DNA of 13,443 nucleotides from Fusobacterium sp. (GTDB lineage: Bacteria > Fusobacteriota > Fusobacteriia > Fusobacteriales > Fusobacteriaceae). A program made the position numbers and the translations under genes. The stretch covers positions 1-13,443 of the forward strand of contig JAUNAY010000024.1 in the NCBI GenBank assembly GCA_030527385.1, read 5' to 3'. Under the pieces are notes generated by a model, which was not told where the DNA came from, searched no databases, and saw only the letters and a program-made list of their open reading frames with translations. Numbering within the stretch: the stretch's first letter is position 1; every line of letters begins with the position of its first letter. This document shows, one piece after another, positions 7,445-13,416 of this stretch.

Positions 7445-8647
7445 ATGTATAATGTTAGAAAAATAACTGAAGATTTATATTGGATAGGAGGAGACGATCA
7501 TCGTCTTCACCTATTTGAAAACATACACCCGATCCCACGTGGAGTTTCATATAACTCATATCTTTTACTAGATAAGAAAACTGTTTTATTTGATACTGTT
7601 GACTGGTCTATTGGACGTCAATTTTTAGAAAACCTAGAGTATGTCTTAGCTGGAAGACCTCTTGACTATATGGTTATCAACCATATGGAGCCAGATCACG
7701 CTGCTATGATAGAAGAAATTATACTTCGTTATCCTAAAGTTAAAATAATCAGCAGTGAAAAAGCTTTCTATTTTATGAATCAATTTGGATTCCACGTTGA
7801 TAGTTCAAGAACTGAAGTTGTAAAAGAGGGAGATAAAAAATCTTTTGGAAAACACGAAATCTTATTTGTAGCTGCTCCAATGGTACATTGGCCAGAAGCA
7901 ATAGTAAGTTTTGATTTAACTAATGGTGTATTATTCAGTGCTGATGCTTTTGGAAGCTTTGGTGCATTAGATGGAAAATTATTTAATGACGAAGTAAACT
8001 TTGATCGTGATTGGATTGACGATGCTAGACGTTACTATACAAATATCGTTGGAAAATATGGAGCTCACGTTCAAGCACTACTTAAAAAAGCAGCTGGAAT
8101 AGATATTAAAATTGTTTGTCCTTTACACGGTCCAGTTTGGCGTAACAACTTAGGTTACTTCATTGACAAGTATGATAAATGGAGCAGATATGAGCCTGAA
8201 GAAAAAGGAGTTATGATTGTATATGCTTCTATGTATGGAAACACTGAAAATGCAGCTTCAATTTTAGCTTCTAAACTAGTTGAAAAAGGTATGACTAATG
8301 TTGTTATGTATGATGTTTCAAAAACTCACATATCTCAACTTATCTCTGAAACATTTAAGTACAGCAATGTTGTTCTAGCTTCTGTTACTTACAATCTTGG
8401 AATTTATCCATTAATGCACAATTATTTGATGGATATGAAAGCTCTAAATCTTCAAAATAGAACATTTGCTATTCTTGAAAACGGTTCTTGGGCTTGTGAA
8501 TCTGGAAAATTAATGCGTGAGTTTTTAGAAAATATGAGAAATATGACTGTACTTGATGAAAAAGTTTCTCTTACATCATCAATGACAGCTGAACAATTAA
8601 ATGAGATGGATAATTTAGTAGATAGTATCCTTAACTCTATGAAATAG
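7445..8647 (+). CDS. fprA: A-type flavoprotein FprA, diiron O2/NO reductase
   Basis: This 400-residue cytosolic flavo-diiron protein reduces O2 to water, or NO to N2O, using electrons usually delivered by rubredoxin. The N-terminal metallo-beta-lactamase-like domain (1-250) carries the complete diiron ligand set: H80, E82 and D84 (NHMEPDH), H148 (PMVHWPE), D167 (SADAFG) and H228 (CPLHGP). The C-terminal flavodoxin domain (255-400) has the FMN phosphate loop YASMYGNTENAA (260-271) and the flavin-contact segments SVTYNLG and ENGSWACESG. Length is that of stand-alone FprA/FDP enzymes without extra modules. It starts 39 nt after the rubredoxin-fused dehydrogenase, with AGGAGG at 7431-7436 and no terminator between, so the two are probably cotranscribed. 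Whether O2 or NO is the main substrate cannot be told from sequence. Confidence 0.94.
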   Translation: MYNVRKITEDLYWIGGDDHRLHLFENIHPIPRGVSYNSYLLLDKKTVLFDTVDWSIGRQFLENLEYVLAGRPLDYMVINHMEPDHAAMIEEIILRYPKVKIISSEKAFYFMNQFGFHVDSSRTEVVKEGDKKSFGKHEILFVAAPMVHWPEAIVSFDLTNGVLFSADAFGSFGALDGKLFNDEVNFDRDWIDDARRYYTNIVGKYGAHVQALLKKAAGIDIKIVCPLHGPVWRNNLGYFIDKYDKWSRYEPEEKGVMIVYASMYGNTENAASILASKLVEKGMTNVVMYDVSKTHISQLISETFKYSNVVLASVTYNLGIYPLMHNYLMDMKALNLQNRTFAILENGSWACESGKLMREFLENMRNMTVLDEKVSLTSSMTAEQLNEMDNLVDSILNSMK

Positions 8648-8674
8648 GTCTTAATAGCAATCCTGTTATAATAT

Positions 8675-8710
8675 AAAAAAGCACTCACTAAATTTAGTGG
8701 GTGTTTTTTA
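8675..8710. terminator. Bidirectional terminator between fprA and the GntR gene
   Basis: CACTCACTAAA at 8682-8692 pairs with TTTAGTGGGTG at 8693-8703, with one T-G wobble and a minimal AT turn. A runs lie on the left and T runs on the right. It serves plus-strand transcripts from fprA and minus-strand transcripts from the convergent GntR gene, whose stop codon (8708-8710) sits in the T run. Confidence 0.85.
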
Positions 8711-9445
8711 TGCTTTTCTATTTATCTCTATATGTGAATTTTCTATCGGTAAATAATGTTTATTATGAACTTCTGGATATTTATTTTTGCTGTATAAACT
8801 TTCTGTAACTAAATAACACTTATTACTATCTGAAATCTTATATTTTACAGCTGAAAAATTTCCTGATTCTGAATATATTAGCTTTAAGTTTGAATGTCTA
8901 GCTTCCATATAAATCTCTTTTTCTAAATATTCTAATAACTCTTCTGAATTATTCAAGTCTATCTCTCTCTCTTTTATCGTTTCAACTGGCAAAATAGAAA
9001 GTGTATATGCTTTAGCTACTCCTTTGCATTTGTACCATCTTTCTGCAAAAATAGCAACTGGTGTTTTTCTTTCTAAAACTTTATTAGTATAATCTGTTGA
9101 TGGCTCTATTCTAAATTGAAATTCAACTTCATCTATAACATCATTTAACGAATTATACACAGGATGCCCAAAAGTTTCTAATCCCTTTTCCCACTTAACT
9201 CCATTACTTATTATAAAATTTCCTTTTCCTTGAACATTCTTTATTATTCCATCTTCACGTAAAAGTGTTAGTGCTTGTCTTAAAGTCATTCTACTTACAC
9301 CCATAAGTTTAGCTAATTCTGGCTCTGCTGGAAGTTTTTCCTCAAATTCACCATCTTTTATCTTTTCAAAAATTTTGTCATAAACCCCAACATATCTTAA
9401 CTTTTTTTTCTTTTCTCCCTGTTTTACTTTTATTTTTTCTTCCAT
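8708..9445 (-). CDS. GntR-family transcriptional regulator, HutC/UTRA type
   Basis: This 245-residue DNA-binding protein has a basic N-terminal tail (KVKQGEKKKKLR) and a winged helix-turn-helix at about 18-80 (KLPAEPELAKLMGVSRMTLRQALTL..., then GKGNFI). An effector-binding UTRA domain at about 95-240 ends the protein, as in regulators that bind sugar phosphates or related metabolites. The ATG at 9443-9445 is preferred because GGGGAG (9453-9458) lies 7-8 nt upstream. An ATG at 9458-9460 would add five residues but has a poor site. TTGTCTA elements in its own promoter and at the nucleoside operon start suggest autoregulation and control of nucleoside genes. The ligand is unknown. The gene converges with fprA and shares its terminator. 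Confidence 0.88.
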   Translation of the reverse strand: MEEKIKVKQGEKKKKLRYVGVYDKIFEKIKDGEFEEKLPAEPELAKLMGVSRMTLRQALTLLREDGIIKNVQGKGNFIISNGVKWEKGLETFGHPVYNSLNDVIDEVEFQFRIEPSTDYTNKVLERKTPVAIFAERWYKCKGVAKAYTLSILPVETIKEREIDLNNSEELLEYLEKEIYMEARHSNLKLIYSESGNFSAVKYKISDSNKCYLVTESLYSKNKYPEVHNKHYLPIENSHIEINRKA

Positions 9446-9496
9446 AATAATTCTCCCCATTTTATATTTCTCTCAAATTCATAACTATAATTAAAA

Positions 9497-9523
9497 TTTA
9501 TACTATTTTTTAGACAAATGCAA
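9497..9523 (-). promoter_or_regulatory. Possible promoter of the GntR gene
   Basis: On the minus strand TTGCAT (plus-strand 9518-9523) is followed after a short 15-nt spacer by TATAAA (plus-strand 9497-9502). The spacer is below optimum, so this is a tentative call. A TTGTCTA element fills the spacer. Confidence 0.4.
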
Positions 9524-9554
9524 GTTTTTTTATTTTCCTGTCTACTTTTGTCTA
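9511..9554. promoter_or_regulatory. TTGTCTA cluster, candidate GntR operator
   Basis: TAGACAA (the reverse complement of TTGTCTA) is at 9511-9517, between the presumed -35 and -10 of the GntR gene. CTGTCTA at 9538-9544 and TTGTCTA at 9548-9554 lie upstream as a direct repeat with a 10-nt period. The heptamer is the same as at the nucleoside operon start. Binding by the adjacent GntR protein is inferred. Confidence 0.5.
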
Positions 9555-9587
9555 TTTTTTTGTTTGTTTTATCTTAAAACTATTGCT

Positions 9588-9609
9588 ATTCCATATGATT
9601 AAATTTCAT
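9588..9609. promoter_or_regulatory. Candidate IclR operator upstream of the iclR-type gene
   Basis: ATTCCATAT, four bases, then AAATTTCAT ends 2 nt before a TATAAT at 9612-9617 that probably serves the IclR gene. The same two blocks, with a 3-nt gap, lie upstream of eda at 11508-11528. The position would allow autorepression. Confidence 0.4.
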
Positions 9610-9611
9610 AG

Positions 9612-9617
9612 TATAAT
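9612..9617 (+). promoter_or_regulatory. Probable -10 box of the IclR gene
   Basis: A consensus TATAAT lies about 31 nt before the ATG. No good -35 is seen at 16-18 nt (ATTCCA at 9588-9593 is weak), so activity may be modest or regulator-dependent. Confidence 0.45.
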
Positions 9618-9648
9618 ATAGACATATTTTTAATTATTAGGTGATCAT

Positions 9649-10407
9649 ATGAACAATGAAAAAAAAGTTCCTGCTATTGAAAAAGCTGATAAAATATTCA
9701 AATATCTATACTATAAAGATTCAGCTACTCAAACTGAAATATCAAAAGAGTTAAATATTCCTAAAGCTACTACTAACAGATTATTAGCTGTCTTAACTGA
9801 ACTTAAATATTTAAGTCTTGAAAATAAAAAATATAAGTTAGGTGAGATCTTTTATTTTTTCTCTACCAAACACGAAAGATATACTTTAATAAAAAATATC
9901 TCCTATCCTTATCTTGAGGAACTATCTTTAAAATTTAAAGAGACATTTAAAATAAGTGTTCTTGATGAGGATAAAATAAGAAGTATAGCAAAGGTTGAAA
10001 GCAGTGATCTTATCAAAATTTCTGTTTCAGAAAATGCTATCTTCCCACTACACGCTGGAGCTGCTAGTAAACTTTTAATTTGCCAATTGAGTGAAAATAG
10101 ATTAAATCAACTTTTAGATACTAATCTTCCAAAATATACAGAAAATACAATAACAGATAGAGAGCTTTTAAAAAAAGAGTTGTTAAAAATAAATATTAAC
10201 AAACTCTCTTTTGATAATATGGAACATTCAAAAAATATTAAAGCTGTGGCTGTTCCTATTTTAGATAAAAAAAATAGAATTATTGCTGCCGTTAGTTGTC
10301 CTTGTTTTCCAGACTCTCTTTCAGATGAAAGAAGTACAAAAATAATAAAAGAGATGAGAAAAGCTTGTGAAGAGATTTCAAAAAGATTAGATTATTTTAA
10401 TAAATAA
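9649..10407 (+). CDS. IclR-family transcriptional regulator
   Basis: This 252-residue protein has the IclR layout. An N-terminal winged helix-turn-helix is at about 8-65 (TQTEISKELNIPKATTNRLLAVL, with the recognition helix from about 38). The C-terminal ligand-binding domain carries FPLHAGAASKLLI (132-144) and AVAVPILDKKNRIIAAVSCPC. Family members such as KdgR control hexuronate and 2-keto-3-deoxygluconate catabolism. Here the neighbours to the right are an AEC transporter, eda and kdgK, so it is the natural candidate to regulate them; this is inference. The ATG follows AGGTGA at 9639-9644 with short spacing. The gene is divergent from the GntR regulator and convergent with the transporter, sharing a terminator with it. 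Repressor or activator action cannot be decided. Confidence 0.88.
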   Translation: MNNEKKVPAIEKADKIFKYLYYKDSATQTEISKELNIPKATTNRLLAVLTELKYLSLENKKYKLGEIFYFFSTKHERYTLIKNISYPYLEELSLKFKETFKISVLDEDKIRSIAKVESSDLIKISVSENAIFPLHAGAASKLLICQLSENRLNQLLDTNLPKYTENTITDRELLKKELLKININKLSFDNMEHSKNIKAVAVPILDKKNRIIAAVSCPCFPDSLSDERSTKIIKEMRKACEEISKRLDYFNK

Positions 10408-10408
10408 G

Positions 10409-10434
10409 AAAAGAGAGTAATTAACTCTCTTTTT
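10409..10434. terminator. Bidirectional terminator between the IclR and AEC genes
   Basis: AAAAGAGAGT at 10409-10418 and ACTCTCTTTT at 10424-10433 form a perfect 10-bp stem with an AATTA loop. A/T tails on both sides allow it to end both converging transcripts. The AEC stop codon (10433-10435) overlaps its edge. Confidence 0.85.
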
Positions 10435-11329
10435 AACTTAAAACTAATAAAAGCGATACATTTATAAAACTTAATATTATTGAAAGTGACACAACATTTA
10501 TTGCTAAATCCATATCTCCATCTGTCACATATACAAAAGTCAAAATATTATTTCCAACTGGAGAAAATGCCCCTAACAACATAATTTTTCTTCCCATCTC
10601 ATCAATAGGCAAAATTTTGCTTACTATGAATGTTGCTATTAGTATTCCAATTACTTTCACTGCAACTATGATTAAACTTAACTTTAATTTTTTAAACTTT
10701 GGAGTAAAATATGCCCCTAGAGCTATCATAATTACTGTTCCTGTCATCTCTGCTATCTCTTGCATTGTAATCATTATCCCCTTAGGAAGTTTTAGCCCTG
10801 TAATATTTAATATAAATCCAAGAATTAATGCTATTATTAAAGGGGATTTTAAAAGTTTTTTTACCTTTTCTAAAGCTGTATCCTCCTTTGAAGAAACAAA
10901 TATAGAATATACAACTGTTGTTACTATTACTAAGTTTCCAGCATCAAACAGTGATAAAAGATATAAATTTTCTTCTCCAAAAAAAACAATAAAAAAAGGA
11001 AGAATAAAAGTCATATTCATTATTAGTGTAGCTCCACGAAAAATTTTTCTTTCTTTTTCTTCTAACTTAATAAATTTAGACAAAACCAATCCTAATACTA
11101 TCATAAATCCGTGTATACACAGAGCTGAAAGTGGATATAATAACAACTCTTTTTGTAAATTCATTCCACTTACTGATAAAATAATAACAGCAGGACTTAA
11201 AAGATAAAACACAAGTTTTAATAAGACTGAAGCTTCCTCTTTTTTCAAAATATTTAGCAGTTTTAAAATATAACCTATTGTAAAAAATAAAAATATTGGT
11301 AACAACTTTTCTAAAATTATATCTACCAT
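10433..11329 (-). CDS. AEC (auxin efflux carrier)-family permease
   Basis: This 298-residue, strongly hydrophobic membrane protein has about ten predicted helices in two halves, separated by a charged segment at about 145-160 (SSKEDTALEKVKKLL). The N-terminal FFTIGYILKLLNIL and LVFYLLSPAVIILS and the C-terminal GAFSPVGNNILTF segments resemble AEC-family carriers. Bacterial members move small organic acids such as malate or malonate, or are uncharacterised. Its start has a GGAGGG site upstream at about 11335-11340 and a TTGAAA-16-TATAAT promoter. It is divergent from eda-kdgK and next to an IclR regulator, so a role in moving 2-keto-3-deoxygluconate or another sugar acid is plausible but unproven. 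Transport direction is unknown. Confidence 0.82.
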   Translation of the reverse strand: MVDIILEKLLPIFLFFTIGYILKLLNILKKEEASVLLKLVFYLLSPAVIILSVSGMNLQKELLLYPLSALCIHGFMIVLGLVLSKFIKLEEKERKIFRGATLIMNMTFILPFFIVFFGEENLYLLSLFDAGNLVIVTTVVYSIFVSSKEDTALEKVKKLLKSPLIIALILGFILNITGLKLPKGIMITMQEIAEMTGTVIMIALGAYFTPKFKKLKLSLIIVAVKVIGILIATFIVSKILPIDEMGRKIMLLGAFSPVGNNILTFVYVTDGDMDLAINVVSLSIILSFINVSLLLVLS

Positions 11330-11367
11330 TTTCGCCCTCCAACTTAAACTAAAAAAATTCCATTTTT

Positions 11368-11395
11368 ATTATACAATTTCTTCTATAAATTTCAA
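11368..11395 (-). promoter_or_regulatory. Promoter of the AEC transporter gene
   Basis: On the minus strand TTGAAA (plus-strand 11390-11395) is followed after 16 nt by a perfect TATAAT (plus-strand 11368-11373). The leader to the ATG would be about 30 nt. Confidence 0.65.
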
Positions 11396-11507
11396 TATTT
11401 ATATTGATATTTTTTTCATATAAGAAATTATTTTTAATTTTATTTTTCTATTAACTTTTTATTTTCAAGGCTTTATCTTTATATTTAACTATAATATATT
11501 CTAATTA

Positions 11508-11528
11508 ATTCCATATATGAAATTTCAT
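11508..11528. promoter_or_regulatory. Candidate IclR operator upstream of eda
   Basis: ATTCCATAT, three bases, then AAATTTCAT contains the perfect 12-bp palindrome ATGAAATTTCAT (11517-11528) and ends 14 nt before the eda -35. The same blocks lie in front of the IclR gene (9588-9609). The position upstream of the -35 would suit an activator or an auxiliary repressor site. Confidence 0.45.
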
Positions 11529-11542
11529 TTATAAATTTGGTA

Positions 11543-11571
11543 TTGAAGTTTTTTTCTTTTTTGAGTATAGT
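11543..11571 (+). promoter_or_regulatory. Promoter of eda-kdgK
   Basis: TTGAAG at 11543-11548, a 17-nt spacer and TATAGT at 11566-11571 give a good sigma-70-type promoter, with transcription starting near 11578. The ribosome binding site AGGAGG is at 11625-11630. Confidence 0.7.
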
Positions 11572-11597
11572 TTAATTATAAGATAAAATTAAACTAT
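11567..11597. repeat. 11-bp inverted repeat over the eda -10 and start site
   Basis: ATAGTTTAATT at 11567-11577 and AATTAAACTAT at 11587-11597 are perfect inverted copies around a 9-nt centre. The left arm overlaps the -10 box and the centre covers the predicted start. A protein bound here would block transcription. As RNA, only the right arm and part of the centre would be transcribed, so a DNA operator is more likely than an attenuator. Confidence 0.55.
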
Positions 11598-11636
11598 TTA
11601 TTTATACGTGAAAAATAAAAATTTAGGAGGTTTATT

Positions 11637-12272
11637 ATGTTAAAGAAAAGTGAAATTTTAAATAAGATTACTGAAATTGGAATAGTTGCTGTTGTTAGAA
11701 GTGAAACTATTGCTGAAGGAATCAGAATCTCTAAAGCTTGTGTTGAAGGTGGAATCCCTGCTATTGAAGTTACATATACAGTACCTGGAGCAACTGAAGT
11801 TATAAAAGCTCTTAAAGAAGAATTTACTCCTGATCAACTTGTAATTGGAGCTGGAACTGTATTAGATGCTGCTACTGCAAGAATCGCTATCCTAGCTGGA
11901 GCTGAATTTATCGTTTCTCCTGCTTTTGATGAAGAAACTGCTAAATTATGTAACCTATATCAAGTTCCATATATGCCTGGATGTATGACTATTACTGAAA
12001 TGACTAAAGCTATGCAATATGGATCAGATATAATTAAATTATTCCCTGGAAGTGCTTTTGGACCTTCATTTGTTAAAGCTGTAAAAGCTCCTCTTCCTCA
12101 AGCTAACATTATGCCTACTGGTGGAGTAAGCTTAGATAATATTGAAGAATGGTTCAAAAATGGTGTTGTAGCTGTTGGTGCTGGAGGAAAACTTGCTTCT
12201 GGTTCAACTGAAGATATTATTGCTACTGCAAAAGCTTTTGTTTCAAAAATTAAAGAAATCAAAAATAAATAA
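11637..12272 (+). CDS. eda: 2-keto-3-deoxy-6-phosphogluconate / 4-hydroxy-2-oxoglutarate aldolase
   Basis: This 211-residue class I aldolase cleaves KDPG to pyruvate and glyceraldehyde-3-phosphate, the final Entner-Doudoroff step; many members also act on 4-hydroxy-2-oxoglutarate. The Schiff-base lysine is K134 in SDIIKLFPGSAFG. The general base is E44 in IEVTYTVPGA, and GAGTV (71-75) and PTGGVS (160-165) complete the barrel motifs. Compared with E. coli Eda, the Arg49 position is T48 (EVTYT instead of EVTLR), a variation I associate with other Eda/KdgA branches, so substrate details may differ. AGGAGG lies 6 nt before the ATG. kdgK follows by 28 nt without a terminator, so the two form an operon for 2-keto-3-deoxygluconate use. 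Confidence 0.92.
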   Translation: MLKKSEILNKITEIGIVAVVRSETIAEGIRISKACVEGGIPAIEVTYTVPGATEVIKALKEEFTPDQLVIGAGTVLDAATARIAILAGAEFIVSPAFDEETAKLCNLYQVPYMPGCMTITEMTKAMQYGSDIIKLFPGSAFGPSFVKAVKAPLPQANIMPTGGVSLDNIEEWFKNGVVAVGAGGKLASGSTEDIIATAKAFVSKIKEIKNK

Positions 12273-12300
12273 TAAAAAAATTAATTAAAGGTGGCCTGCA

Positions 12301-13341
12301 ATGGAAAAAATATTTGATTTTAAAAATAGAGAATTTGGATTAGCTTGTAGTGGAGAACTTTTATTAAGACTTTCTCCTGTAAATAATGAACTACTTGTTC
12401 AAGGAACTCTTTTAGAAAAAAATATCGGTGGTGCAGAATTTAACGTAGCAAGTGGTGTTTCTTCACTTGGAGTAAAAAGCACTCTTATCACTAAACTACC
12501 TAACAACGAACTTGGAAGATATACAAAAAGAGTAATCAATTCTAACGGAGTAGACAGCAGTTTTATCGTTGATGATAACTCTCTTTACAGACGTCTAGCT
12601 ATTTATTTTTATGAATATGGAGCAACTCCTAGAAAACCTAATGTTACTTATGATAGACACGATTCATCTTTCCAATTTTTAGAAGCTGCTGAATTAGACA
12701 AATCTATCTATGATAAATGCGAAATTTTCCATACAAGTGGAATCAGTCTTGGACTTTGTGAAAAATCTAAACAACTTACTAAAGATTTAATCAAAAACTT
12801 TAAAGAAAAAGGAGCTATAATCTCTTTTGACGTAAACTTTAGAAGAAATCTTTGGGGAGATGAACAAAATGCAAGAGTTGAAATAGAAAAAATACTTCCT
12901 TCTATCGATATTCTATTTGCATCTGAAGAAACATTTATAAAAATGTTTAAAGAAACTGGAGACTTAAAAGAAATAATGAGAAGATTTGCTAAAGAACACG
13001 ATCTTGCTCTAATAGCTTCTACTCAAAGAACTGTAAACTCTCCTAAATCTCACAACTTCACATCTATTATTTACAATAGAAAAGAAGATAAATTCTACTA
13101 TGAAAAACCATATGAAAATATAGAAATAGTTGATAGAATTGGTAGTGGAGACTCTTATGTAGCTGGTGTTCTTTATGGAATACTTAAATATAATGATACT
13201 GAAAAAGCATTAAAATATGGAAATGCTTGTGGAGCTATAAAAAATACTATCGTTGGAGACATTAACTGTGCTGGAGCTAACCTTATAAATGGTGTTATAG
13301 CTGATCACGAATTTGGAAGCACAACTGAAATGAACAGATAA
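12301..13341 (+). CDS. kdgK: 2-keto-3-deoxygluconate kinase, PfkB family
   Basis: This 346-residue cytosolic ribokinase-family enzyme is predicted to phosphorylate 2-keto-3-deoxygluconate to KDPG, the substrate of the aldolase encoded just upstream. PfkB motifs are present: IGGAEFNVA (42-50) in the substrate domain and DRIGSGDSYVAGVL (278-291) with catalytic base D284. The second motif reads GSGD rather than the usual GAGD. SFDVNFRRNLW (175-185) is characteristic of KDG kinases. The family assignment is secure; the substrate is inferred from this motif and from the eda neighbour, and another sugar-acid kinase role is possible. The start follows AAGGTGG at 12288-12294. A strong hairpin terminator follows the gene. 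Confidence 0.87.
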   Translation: MEKIFDFKNREFGLACSGELLLRLSPVNNELLVQGTLLEKNIGGAEFNVASGVSSLGVKSTLITKLPNNELGRYTKRVINSNGVDSSFIVDDNSLYRRLAIYFYEYGATPRKPNVTYDRHDSSFQFLEAAELDKSIYDKCEIFHTSGISLGLCEKSKQLTKDLIKNFKEKGAIISFDVNFRRNLWGDEQNARVEIEKILPSIDILFASEETFIKMFKETGDLKEIMRRFAKEHDLALIASTQRTVNSPKSHNFTSIIYNRKEDKFYYEKPYENIEIVDRIGSGDSYVAGVLYGILKYNDTEKALKYGNACGAIKNTIVGDINCAGANLINGVIADHEFGSTTEMNR

Positions 13342-13379
13342 TGTTTGCCCACTTATCTTTAATAAAAGTTAATATAAAC

Positions 13380-13416
13380 AAAAAAAGAACTCGGATTTTT
13401 CTGAGTTCTTTTTTTC
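13380..13416 (+). terminator. Intrinsic terminator of eda-kdgK
   Basis: GAACTCGGA at 13387-13395 pairs with TCTGAGTTC at 13400-13408, with one G-T wobble and a TTTT loop. An A run precedes the stem and a run of seven T follows. It ends the eda-kdgK transcript, and the flanking A run would let it act on the opposite strand too. Confidence 0.9.

Larger units (their letters stand above)
11330..11636. other. Divergent intergenic region, AEC transporter versus eda-kdgK
   Basis: This AT-rich 307-nt region holds a minus-strand promoter for the transporter (11368-11395) and a plus-strand promoter for eda (11543-11571). It also holds a candidate IclR site (11508-11528) and an 11-bp inverted repeat over the eda start site (11567-11597). 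The part at 11400-11505 shows only AT-rich sequence with no recognisable element. Confidence 0.8.

Noticed and set aside
9446..9460. Longer GntR start at ATG 9458-9460
   Set aside because: GGGGAG follows this ATG and is well placed for the ATG at 9443-9445; the sequence before 9458-9460 is a poor ribosome binding site.
10617..11207. 196-codon plus-strand open frame opposite the AEC transporter
   Set aside because: It is antisense to a clear membrane-protein gene with a good ribosome binding site and promoter. Its translation shows no recognisable motif and reflects the AT-rich complement.
11076..11342. 88-codon minus-strand open frame overlapping the 5' end of the AEC gene
   Set aside because: It is in another frame of the same strand, lacks its own convincing ribosome binding site and has no family features; the AEC frame explains the region.
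11400..11505. Possible repeats in the AT-rich stretch between AEC and eda
   Set aside because: Short T-rich and AT runs recur, but no copy is long or regular enough to stand out from the base composition.
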